Part shown: piece after piece, positions 1 through 7,393 of the stretch
How the letters are laid out: each line of letters begins with the position of its first letter
How positions within the stretch are numbered: the stretch's first letter is position 1
DNA from: Ignavibacteria bacterium
Lineage (GTDB): Bacteria; Bacteroidota; Ignavibacteria; Tepidaquicellales; Tepidaquicellaceae
Direction of reading: 5' to 3'
Assembly (NCBI GenBank): GCA_019694675.1
Contig: JAIBBK010000006.1
Coordinates: 34,281 to 98,280, forward strand
DNA length: 64,000 bases
Notes under the pieces: generated by a model
The model's input: only the letters and a program-made list of their open reading frames with translations
Told to the model about the DNA's origin: nothing
Database searches by the model: none
Translations under genes and position numbers: made by a program

Positions 1-418
1 ACTGCAGCGGATTCTTTGAGCTGTACAGGGAGATAGTTGCGACAGTATCCTTCATCTTATGAAAAGATGCGATTGAAGAAAGGTTGAAATCGGTCAGCAC
101 GTCTCCGCTGATGACGATGAAGTTGTCATCTATGAACTTTTCTGAAAGCTTGACAGCACCGGCCGTTCCGTAATCTTCATCCGGAACCACATACCTTATC
201 TTCACGCCGAATTTTCTTCCGTCCCCGAAATAGTCCCTTATCTTATCCGGCATAAAAAAAAGAAGCACGACATAATCCTTTATGCCATGCATCTTAAGTA
301 AACCAATTATGTGCTCAAGAATAGGCTTATTCAGAATCGGTACCATCGGTTTCGGTATATTGTTCGTCAAAGGCCTGAGCCTTGTACCGAAACCACCAGC
401 CATTATTACAGCCTGCAT
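1..418 (-). CDS. Sugar-phosphate nucleotidyltransferase, N-terminal part (runs off left edge)
   Basis: The first 139 residues of an NDP-sugar pyrophosphorylase are visible; the rest lies beyond the window. The protein opens MQAVIMAGGFGTRLRPLT, the nucleotide-binding G-x-G-T-R-x-R signature, followed by the usual lysine in PKPMVPI. ISGDVLTDF carries the metal-binding aspartate. Family members join NTP and a sugar-1-phosphate to give an activated sugar for surface glycans. From memory, the wording (KPMVPILNKPILEHII, then PDKIRDYFGDG) resembles the N-domain of the mannose-1-phosphate guanylyltransferase/phosphomannomutase fusions, so the complete protein may be long. The start is the ATG at 416-418, 26 bp after the lemA stop on the same strand, so the two are probably co-transcribed. 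Substrate is not determined. Confidence 0.85.
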   Translation of the reverse strand, partial: MQAVIMAGGFGTRLRPLTNNIPKPMVPILNKPILEHIIGLLKMHGIKDYVVLLFFMPDKIRDYFGDGRKFGVKIRYVVPDEDYGTAGAVKLSEKFIDDNFIVISGDVLTDFNLSSIASFHKMKDTVATISLYSSKNPLQ

Positions 419-444
419 GAAGTATCAGCTATGGCAGAAGAATC

Positions 445-1053
445 TTACTTCTTCTCAAATTTGAAGTTCACGTCCGGAGCTTTTTCTGATCCCGGTGTGG
501 ACTTGAAGTACTCTTTCTCCTTGAATCCGAATATCTTAGCCATTATCAGCGACGGGAAGCTTCTGACTTCAGTATTATATGCCTGAACAGCTTCATTGAA
601 TCTTCTTCTTTCGGTTGATATCCTGTTTTCTGTTCCTTCCAGCTGTGACTGCAGATTCAGAAAATTTTCGTTAGACCTTAGCTGAGGATAGTTTTCAGAT
701 ACAACAAGCAATCTTGAAAGTGCGCTTGAAAGCTGATCCTGAGCCTGCTGATATGCCTGGAACTTCTGCGGATCGCTGAGGTCTTCAGCTGAAAGCTTCA
801 CCTGACCAACACGGCTTCTGGCTTCCGTAACTTCAGTAAGGACAGACTTCTCAAAATCCGCCGCACCCTGAACAGTGCTGACAAGATTCGGTATAAGATC
901 TGATCTTCTTTGATACTGGTTTTCTACCTGAGACCAGGCCGAATTCACAGTTTCCTGCAGGGATACGAGTGTGTTGTAACCGCAACCGTAGAAGACTGAA
1001 GAGAACAGGATCAGCGCGGACAGAACGGAGAACCTTCTGAAAAAAGTATTCAT
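445..1053 (-). CDS. lemA: LemA family lipoprotein
   Basis: 202 residues, the usual LemA length. A short hydrophobic leader ends in the lipobox-like SSVFYGC, so Cys24 is probably lipidated. The typical LemA core follows: VNSAWSQVENQYQRRSDLIPNLV, then long helices (QAYQQAQDQLSSALSRLLVVSE, NFLNLQSQLEGTENRI) and ISTERRRFNEAVQAYN, ending in a charged tail. LemA proteins are membrane-attached helical-bundle proteins of unclear function, often beside TPM-domain or protease genes. Here the downstream neighbour is a nucleotidyltransferase. A promoter fits in the 66-bp gap upstream, so the gene can be expressed apart from the helical-protein gene before it. Family assignment is firm; role is unknown. 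Confidence 0.92.
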   Translation of the reverse strand: MNTFFRRFSVLSALILFSSVFYGCGYNTLVSLQETVNSAWSQVENQYQRRSDLIPNLVSTVQGAADFEKSVLTEVTEARSRVGQVKLSAEDLSDPQKFQAYQQAQDQLSSALSRLLVVSENYPQLRSNENFLNLQSQLEGTENRISTERRRFNEAVQAYNTEVRSFPSLIMAKIFGFKEKEYFKSTPGSEKAPDVNFKFEKK

Positions 1054-1086
1054 AAGAGTGTTAGTGATTTGTAGAATAGCTTATTG

Positions 1087-1116
1087 CAAAATAAACGAAG
1101 AGCCCTATAATTACAA
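1087..1116 (-). promoter_or_regulatory. Putative lemA promoter (TTG-N20-TATTTTG)
   Basis: On the minus strand TTG (plus 1114-1116) is followed after 20 bp by TATTTTG (plus 1087-1093), 33 bp before the lemA ATG. The distance between the final G of each box is 27 bp, as in five other promoters of the window. It matches the Bacteroidota-type -33/-7 pattern. Confidence 0.5.
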
Positions 1117-1119
1117 TTC

Positions 1120-2595
1120 TTAAATCGGCTTAAGTTCATTCACTTTTTCAAAATACCATCTGCTGTAGCGGCTTTCTGACTGCCGTATCATATCGGACAG
1201 ATCATCAAGATCCTCCGGCCTGCACTCTGCCCGGTTGAATCTGAGCCTGAAGAGATTTCTCATGATCTTAAGATTTGTCTCAAGGTTTGACCTTCTGCTT
1301 TCGCCGATATCTTTGGCCGAAGCAAGATAATGCCTGAATGATTCAATCGCCGAGATCCCCGATTCCGATTCATCCAATTCATAGAACAATCTGATCAGCA
1401 GTACTTTGCAGTTCACTTTCATAAGAGTATTGAAAGGGCTTACAGAGGAGAGCAGTTTGAGCGACTGATCGAACAGTCCCTTCTCGAAGCAGATCATTGC
1501 CTCTGCAAGCCCGGCAACACTCTTTCTCCGGGATTCTTCCAGAGATGACGAATGCGATCTTAAAACGGATTCCGCGTAAGCAACATCTTTTTCATACAAA
1601 GCAAACTGGATCAATTCAAGATATATGGAAATATGAAGAGGGCCTACACCGTCTTCATTGAATTTTATGACCTCAAGTTCCTTCCTGCCCAAAGTAAATT
1701 TCTCATCATAGAATTTTCTTTCTCCTCCGTAGATTCTGAATCCGCAGTAATTCTTCAGCTTAATAAACAGATTTGCTGCCTCTGAGTTTGTGTATAAACC
1801 TGTTCTTGACAGAAGCAATTTCTTCAGCCTGAAGTAATTCTTATCATCTTCAAATCCGTTACCCAGTCTGATGAGCCTGAGATGAATTTCAATTTCTTCC
1901 TTAGCGGAGCTTTCATAATCTGCAAGCGTGTCAAGCATCTTATCCGTATCTATGAATCTTGACAAAGCCGGAAAGATCTCTTTATCAGTATCCAGGTTGA
2001 ATGCTGTCTTGTTGACTGAAATGTCCATAAGGTCATGCTCAAACAACTGGAGAAAATGGATGAAGTTATACTCGGCACGTTTGAAAAGATGCGGAGGAAC
2101 TTTGTGCATGGATGACCTGAAGAGGTGATAAGCGATGTTCACTGATTCGAGTTTAGCGAGGGCTTCGAAATGCTCATCGTCCATTTTCTTCTTTTCAAAC
2201 TTCTTTCTCTGACTCTTCATTTCAATTCCGAATAAATTGTCCAAATGCCTTCTGTTCAGTTCATCAAGCAGAATAAATGAAGAATGGTTGTCTTCAAAAT
2301 TCTCTTTCTTAAGCCGATTTACAACGAGGAACTCCCTGCACTTTGCAAGTAACTCCGACATCAGATTCCTTACGAAACTTGCGCTGTATTTTCCGCCTGA
2401 GAACAATTCGCCAAATACTTGTTCCTCTGCAGGCCCGTTGTCGCCAAGTTCATTGGAACGTAGGCGGATTATGTCGAACATATTCAATATCTTCTTCTTC
2501 CTGTTGAAGTAAGGAGAGTCGAGGAATAGCCTGAATTCATCAAGTTCTTCTTTGGTCAGGCCGTTTATTATTTCAATTGCTTTGGATTTGATCAT
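1120..2595 (-). CDS. Helical protein of unknown function, FxxFxxSPYxN family (copy 1)
   Basis: 491 residues, no signal peptide, predicted cytoplasmic. I recognise no named domain. The N-terminus, LTKEELDEFRLFLDSPYFNR, shares a clear pattern with the 476-residue protein at 14473-15903 (LSDNDLKKFGKFVNSPYHN in outline): hydrophobic helix, FxxFxxSPYxN, a GKY motif about 70 residues in, and then xxxLLSELxxxxxxFL. Both end in an aromatic (R/K)WxxEK(V/L) motif. The middle is rich in leucine, charged residues and short helices, with ELD/ESxSGISAIE-like segments that look like TPR-type helical repeats. Similar proteins, from memory, exist in Bacteroidota as uncharacterised genes. A scaffold role is a guess. 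Transcription runs into lemA. Confidence 0.8.
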   Translation of the reverse strand: MIKSKAIEIINGLTKEELDEFRLFLDSPYFNRKKKILNMFDIIRLRSNELGDNGPAEEQVFGELFSGGKYSASFVRNLMSELLAKCREFLVVNRLKKENFEDNHSSFILLDELNRRHLDNLFGIEMKSQRKKFEKKKMDDEHFEALAKLESVNIAYHLFRSSMHKVPPHLFKRAEYNFIHFLQLFEHDLMDISVNKTAFNLDTDKEIFPALSRFIDTDKMLDTLADYESSAKEEIEIHLRLIRLGNGFEDDKNYFRLKKLLLSRTGLYTNSEAANLFIKLKNYCGFRIYGGERKFYDEKFTLGRKELEVIKFNEDGVGPLHISIYLELIQFALYEKDVAYAESVLRSHSSSLEESRRKSVAGLAEAMICFEKGLFDQSLKLLSSVSPFNTLMKVNCKVLLIRLFYELDESESGISAIESFRHYLASAKDIGESRRSNLETNLKIMRNLFRLRFNRAECRPEDLDDLSDMIRQSESRYSRWYFEKVNELKPI

Positions 2596-2735
2596 TGTCT
2601 AAGTGATTTTTTGCAGGATCTCTAAGCCGGATTATTGGGAAATCCATTCAGAATTGCAACATCTCTTCCTTTGCCATTAAAGAACAGCGGTGATTTTTCT
2701 CTCAAATTTCTTTTTCCGGATGCAAATTATTGATT

Positions 2736-2743
2736 TAATTTTG
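2736..2743 (+). promoter_or_regulatory. Putative -7 box TAATTTTG for the M23 peptidase gene
   Basis: TAATTTTG matches TAnnTTTG exactly and sits 26 bp before the ATG at 2770. No clean TTG is present 27 bp upstream (TTC instead), so only the -7 element is well supported. Confidence 0.4.
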
Positions 2744-2769
2744 CGGCAAACAAAATTCAACCAACGAAA

Positions 2770-4701
2770 ATGGCAAGCAAAATAAGACTTACAATGGCGG
2801 CCTTCCTGATCTGCACATGTGCTTTTGCGCAGAACCGGAATTCAGACGGCAGTCTGGGATTTTATTCCGAAACTCCTCCTGCGCACAACTGCGGCGTGGA
2901 GATCAAATTTGATCCGTCAATTCATGAAAACATTTCAGTGATGTTTGAAGGATCCGGTGCATCACTTGACTGGCCGCTCGGGCTTGAACTCAATTCAGGT
3001 ACGGTTCTTGTGAATTACGTTGACAACCAAAGCGGTGGCAACATTACGGATTATGAAGGTGAAGAATGGGCATACAACGGCCATAACGGAACAGACATAA
3101 GCCTGCATGATTTCAGATCTATGGACAGGTGCATACCCGTAAAGGCGGCCGAGTCAGGACGAGTGGTGCAGATTGCATTTGACAGTTACGACAGGAATAC
3201 CACATGGGACGGCCAGCCGGCGAACATTATCTGCATAAGGCATGATGACGGGACATATGCTTACTATTACCATCTTATGAAAAGGTCGGTGATACCGAAG
3301 CTTGGAGAATATGTTCCGAAAGGAAGGACTATTGCCTTTGTCGGAAGTTCCGGTAACTCAAGCGATGCTCATCTTCACATAGAAACGGGATATTTTGTAA
3401 ACAACAACTGGGTCAAACGGGACCCGTGGAACGGGTCATACAATACTCTGCCTTCGTTGTGGAGCAATCAGTTGCCGTATGAAGGTGATACGGATTTCAG
3501 GATGCATGACAACGGGGTTTATGTTTCCGCTTCTGTCGGAGGCGATGTATCAACCAATACAGATTTTGCAAAACTCAAGGAGAGAATAATAGCCCCGCTG
3601 ACAGTAAGCTGTTATGAGCCCAAGCTCGGATTCTGGATGTTGTTACAGGGCAGATTCACAGGCAGGCAGATCAGATATGAGTTGAGAAAACCCGACGGAT
3701 CATTGTTTGACGATGTTTACTTCTACCTTTCTGATGACGCAAGATATACATGGAGCTGGTGGACGCCGAATTTCAATCCCGGGATCTCCGCAACAGGCAA
3801 CTGGTACGTGCGGGTCTTGTATGACAACGTTGAACAGGGCAGGACCTTTTTCAATGTTCAGCTGCTTACCAGCACTCGTCCGAGGCTGAGTCCCGTTGCT
3901 GCAAAGTGCTTCCGGAGATCAGTGTTTGTCCAAAGAGACACACTAAGGGTGCGGCCGGTACGCGAGAACATGCAGTATGACCTGCTCAACGCTCCTTCAA
4001 ATGTTACATTGACAAACGACTCGATACTGAACATTTCAAGTTTTACGCAGACAAGCAGGATAAGGGAGTTCAAAGTGATTGCAAGCATGGGAGGAAGTTC
4101 GACATTCAGGGATACTATGATCTACAAGCTGATAGACACGACCAAGGAGAATTTGACGGGAAACGGAATTGTATCCCTTGAACTTACTTCTCTGATCGAA
4201 GGAAGGTTTGACGGATCAGAGATGGAAGGCGACACTGTGACGGTGCAGTTGAGAGGCTCCTTGTTTCCGTACGGTCTGGTGGATGAGGACAAGATCTACA
4301 TAGACGAAGACGGATACGGGATTGCGAACTTCCCTGATGCATCACCCGGTGTTTACTATTACATTGCCGTGAAGCACAGGAATTCTATTGAGACGTGGAG
4401 CAAGACGGCGGCTCAGTTTCCGAACGGACAGCCTTATTACTACGACTTCACAACATCACGTACAAAGGCATACGGTGACAATCTCAAATTCAAGAATTTC
4501 AAATACTGCATATACAGCGGTGACGTGGATCAGGACGGTATCGTTGACGGAACTGACATCGGCATGGTTGACAACGATGTGTCGTTCTTTCTGGCGGGTT
4601 ATGTGGTGACAGATATAGACGGTGACTTGTTTGTGGATGCGGCTGACATGGCTATTGTGGATAACAATGCGTACAGCTTTGTGAGCAGGGTAAGGCCGTG
4701 A
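2770..4701 (+). CDS. Secreted M23-type metallopeptidase with dockerin-like C-terminal module
   Basis: 643 residues. A signal peptide of about 20 residues ends CTCAFA before QNR. Residues about 100-215 form a LytM/M23 fold: H105 and D109 in HNGTD, the strand YAYYYHLM, and H201-x-H203 in AHLHIE. These are the zinc and catalytic residues of peptidoglycan endopeptidases, so it should be active. Residues about 225-460 look like immunoglobulin-like or beta-sandwich spacers. Residues about 465-643 form a module shared with the protein at 15950-17176: a beta-domain with VKHRNSIETWS, then YSGDVDQDGIVDGTD and TDIDGDLFVDAADMAIVDNN, two calcium-loop repeats of dockerin type, ending SRVRP. This tail replaces the T9SS tail and probably sorts or anchors the protein (inference). 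Cell-wall or prey-wall hydrolysis are both possible. Confidence 0.88.
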   Translation: MASKIRLTMAAFLICTCAFAQNRNSDGSLGFYSETPPAHNCGVEIKFDPSIHENISVMFEGSGASLDWPLGLELNSGTVLVNYVDNQSGGNITDYEGEEWAYNGHNGTDISLHDFRSMDRCIPVKAAESGRVVQIAFDSYDRNTTWDGQPANIICIRHDDGTYAYYYHLMKRSVIPKLGEYVPKGRTIAFVGSSGNSSDAHLHIETGYFVNNNWVKRDPWNGSYNTLPSLWSNQLPYEGDTDFRMHDNGVYVSASVGGDVSTNTDFAKLKERIIAPLTVSCYEPKLGFWMLLQGRFTGRQIRYELRKPDGSLFDDVYFYLSDDARYTWSWWTPNFNPGISATGNWYVRVLYDNVEQGRTFFNVQLLTSTRPRLSPVAAKCFRRSVFVQRDTLRVRPVRENMQYDLLNAPSNVTLTNDSILNISSFTQTSRIREFKVIASMGGSSTFRDTMIYKLIDTTKENLTGNGIVSLELTSLIEGRFDGSEMEGDTVTVQLRGSLFPYGLVDEDKIYIDEDGYGIANFPDASPGVYYYIAVKHRNSIETWSKTAAQFPNGQPYYYDFTTSRTKAYGDNLKFKNFKYCIYSGDVDQDGIVDGTDIGMVDNDVSFFLAGYVVTDIDGDLFVDAADMAIVDNNAYSFVSRVRP

Positions 4702-4707
4702 GAGCGG

Positions 4708-4735
4708 GGCGGCGGGAATATATATTCCCGCCGCC
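4708..4735. terminator. Perfect 28-bp palindrome between convergent genes
   Basis: A self-complementary GC-rich stem (GGCGGCGGGAATA and its mirror) lies between the convergent stops at 4701 and 4739. It would form a strong hairpin in either transcript. There is no clear T-run, so it may work as a bidirectional terminator of relaxed type. Confidence 0.6.
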
Positions 4736-4738
4736 GTC

Positions 4739-6682
4739 CTACTTTCCGCCCAGCAGAAATTCCTTCACAAACGCCACAGTCACATACCTCAGGTAGTCCG
4801 CGTTGGATTTTTTTGCAAAGCCGTGTCCCTCGTCCTTAGCCTCAAGATACCAGACCTTTCCGCCGCTTTGCATTATCCTGTCCTTCATCTGTTCAGCTTC
4901 GGTTCGCGGCACGCGCGGATCGTTACTGCCCTGCACTATCAGTATCGGATTGCGGATCTTGCCTGCATTGTTAAGCGGTGAGATCTTCTCAAGAAACTCA
5001 TACATCTCCGGGTCCCTTTCGTCACCGTATTCCACCCTCCTCAGATCCCGGCGGTATGATTCCGTGTTCTTCAGGAAAGTGTTGAAATTCGAGATTCCAA
5101 CAACATCAACAGCGCATCTGATCCTGTCCGTGTAATGAACCGAAACGGCAAGCGCCATATATCCTCCGTAGCTTCCGCCTGTCACCATGACCCTTTCAGG
5201 GTCAAGATCCGGTTGCTGAGATATCCAGTCAAGCAGAGCGCCAATGTCTCTGACGGAATTTTCGCGGTTCATTCCATTGTCAAGGTCAAGAAATTTCTTG
5301 CCGTAACCGGATGATCCCCTCACATTCGGATAGATCACCGCTATGCCAAGTTCGTTGATGTAGTAGTTCTGAAATCCCAGATACACCGGCCTGGACTGGC
5401 CCTCCGGGCCGCCGTGCACATCAATGATCACGGGCCTTCGGCCCGTAAACCTCCCCGCATCCGGCCTGTAAATGAATCCGCTTATCTCCAATCCGTCAAA
5501 ACTTATCCACTTCACAAGCTCCGGTACGCTCAGCTCCTCCGGATTCATTCCGCCCATAGGACTTTCGGTCCATTGCGTCAGCAATCCGGTTGAAAGATCA
5601 TATACATATACATCCGTCGGCGACCTTGCTGAATTTATTGACAGTGCGAGTTCAGTTCCGTTGTTGTGGAACTTCATTCCGCCGCTCACTCCTGTCGGGA
5701 GAATGTCCAGCTTCTGCGGCGTTCCGCCGGGAAGTTCTATCATATACAGATTTGACACGCCCGCCTCATTGGTCATGAAAGCAAGTTTGTCGCACTCTTT
5801 GCTGATCTCAATTTCGCTTACGTTCCACGGAATTTCCTGCGAAAGATACTGCACTTTTCCTGATGCAAGATCCATATATGCCACGCGCTCGAAATCGCTG
5901 TTGACATCGGTTATGAGATAGATGCCTTTTCCTTCTGCGTCAAATTCTCCCTGGCTGAAGTAGGCATCACCTTCATATTCGGGTGTAATCTTTGTAAGGA
6001 CACCCGATCCGACCTCAAGCAGGTAGTAATGTGATTCCGTCCTTGAAACAAATTCACTGATAAGAAGGAACCTGTCGTCCGGTGACCAGTCGCGCACACC
6101 CCAGCCGCCACCGTTTCTTTCAAGCAGGAGCTTGTTTGTGGATGAATCCATGGGATCCATAATATAGATGTCGCGGTCGGCGCCGTTCCGCTTTGTGGAA
6201 GTGTATGCGATTAGATTCCCTTTGTTGTTCCACACCGGGAACGAGTTCTGCACTTTGTTTCCGTTTGTGAGCCTTGTTATCTTTCCGCCCGGCACATCAT
6301 ATCTGAATATCTGATCAAATTCATTTCCGCCTGTATCCTGAAGAAACAGAAAATAATCTCCGTTAACAGGTTCATACAGTGCATTCCTTACCGGCTCTTC
6401 GAGATCAGTGATCTCAATCAGTTTTGCGCCGGGTGAATTTACTCCGAAAAGCTGCGCCGTGTTTACGCCTCTGGTGGAGACTATCATGCTGACATCTTTC
6501 GGATGCCACGCACAGAACCGTGTGCTTCTTGACTCTGTATACTTTTCGAGTTCGGAAACTATTGAGAGCGGTACCGGCGGAATACCCTCCGCAATCAGAT
6601 TATCGCCTTTCGGCACAAACTCAGTCTGCGAACGGAGTGCGAGTGAATACAGCAGCAGTATGAGTGTCAGAAGTTGCCTCAT
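4739..6682 (-). CDS. Secreted S9 family prolyl-oligopeptidase-type serine peptidase
   Basis: 647 residues with a signal peptide (MRQLLTLILLLYSLALRSQ). Residues about 40-390 are a TolB/PD40-like beta-propeller, with blade motifs such as NKGNLIAYTSTKRNG and DWSPDDRFLL. The C-terminal part is an alpha/beta-hydrolase. The nucleophile is S504 in GGSYGGY, the acid is D588 in GSNDPRVP and the base is H620 in DEGHGF; DVHGGPEGQ carries the oxyanion-hole segment. This is the architecture of the S9B/S9C (dipeptidyl- or acylaminoacyl-peptidase) groups, which trim peptides in the periplasm. A TTG-N20-TAAATTC element (plus 6703-6732) 20 bp upstream may be its promoter. No T9SS tail is present, so a periplasmic location is likely. 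Confidence 0.92.
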   Translation of the reverse strand: MRQLLTLILLLYSLALRSQTEFVPKGDNLIAEGIPPVPLSIVSELEKYTESRSTRFCAWHPKDVSMIVSTRGVNTAQLFGVNSPGAKLIEITDLEEPVRNALYEPVNGDYFLFLQDTGGNEFDQIFRYDVPGGKITRLTNGNKVQNSFPVWNNKGNLIAYTSTKRNGADRDIYIMDPMDSSTNKLLLERNGGGWGVRDWSPDDRFLLISEFVSRTESHYYLLEVGSGVLTKITPEYEGDAYFSQGEFDAEGKGIYLITDVNSDFERVAYMDLASGKVQYLSQEIPWNVSEIEISKECDKLAFMTNEAGVSNLYMIELPGGTPQKLDILPTGVSGGMKFHNNGTELALSINSARSPTDVYVYDLSTGLLTQWTESPMGGMNPEELSVPELVKWISFDGLEISGFIYRPDAGRFTGRRPVIIDVHGGPEGQSRPVYLGFQNYYINELGIAVIYPNVRGSSGYGKKFLDLDNGMNRENSVRDIGALLDWISQQPDLDPERVMVTGGSYGGYMALAVSVHYTDRIRCAVDVVGISNFNTFLKNTESYRRDLRRVEYGDERDPEMYEFLEKISPLNNAGKIRNPILIVQGSNDPRVPRTEAEQMKDRIMQSGGKVWYLEAKDEGHGFAKKSNADYLRYVTVAFVKEFLLGGK

Positions 6683-6802
6683 CAGATAGAAATTGGTTGT
6701 TTGAATTTATTCATACTTACGCGTATTGACAATTGATTTCGCGTGAGCCGAGCCATTGATCAAGCTGGCACGGTCAATTGCCGTACAACAATTCTCATTT
6801 CA

Positions 6803-7219
6803 TCAGCAAATGATCGTTGCAACAAGCCGCCTTCTTCCGCCGTGATTCCTGTGCTCGCAAAGATAGATCCCCTGCCATGTGCCGAGATTCATGCGGCCGT
6901 CTTTTACCGGAACGGTTACGCTTTGTCCGAGCAGTGACGATTTTATATGCGAGGTCATATCATCAGGGCCTTCGGAAGTATGAAGAAAGTGCCGGCCTTC
7001 TTCAGGCACCATGAGATTGAAATGAGTTTCAAAGTCTGTCCTCACGTCAGGATCGGCATTCTCGTTTACTGCAAGTGATGCTGAAGTATGCTTTATGAAC
7101 AAATGCAGCAATCCGGCTTTCACATCTTTCAGATCCGGAATGTTCTCTGCAACTTCGCGCGTAATTATGTGGAAACCTCTTCCGAATTCCCTGAGTGAGA
7201 ATTCTTTCTGTATCACCAT
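6803..7219 (-). CDS. YjbQ/UPF0047 family protein
   Basis: 138 residues when started at the ATG at 7217-7219. That ATG is preceded by AAAGGAG at Shine-Dalgarno distance and gives the family's normal length; the longer reading from 7264 lacks this support. Typical family motifs are HLFIKHTSASLAVNENADPDVRTD in outline, PDDMTSHIKSSLLG, and GTWQGIYLCEHRNHGGRRR near the end. Members are sometimes annotated as secondary thiamine-phosphate synthase, from promiscuous activity of E. coli YjbQ; the real function is unsettled. No related gene is adjacent. Confidence 0.93.
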   Translation of the reverse strand: MVIQKEFSLREFGRGFHIITREVAENIPDLKDVKAGLLHLFIKHTSASLAVNENADPDVRTDFETHFNLMVPEEGRHFLHTSEGPDDMTSHIKSSLLGQSVTVPVKDGRMNLGTWQGIYLCEHRNHGGRRRLVATIIC

Positions 7220-7355
7220 GACTGCTCCTTTGTAAATATGAAAAGCAAATGAAATGCGGAACAAATTCCGGTTTCATGATCCGCATCTTTACGATTACAT
7301 AACAGTGGCATTACACAATGAAGGATTAGTTAAGAATGCCTTTAATCTATATGTA

Positions 7356-7363
7356 TAGTTTTG
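7356..7363 (+). promoter_or_regulatory. Putative -7 box TAGTTTTG for the 5'-nucleotidase-like gene
   Basis: TAGTTTTG matches TAnnTTTG and ends 30 bp before the ATG at 7394. A possible upstream in-frame TTG at 7361 lies inside this box and so cannot be the start. No TTG is found at the usual upstream spacing. Confidence 0.4.
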
Positions 7364-7393
7364 AAATACAATATTCAATTAAAACCATTAACA

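Noticed and set aside
7361..7393. TTG at 7361 as start of the 5'-nucleotidase-like gene
   Set aside because: It lies inside the -7 promoter box and would put 11 residues before the signal peptide.
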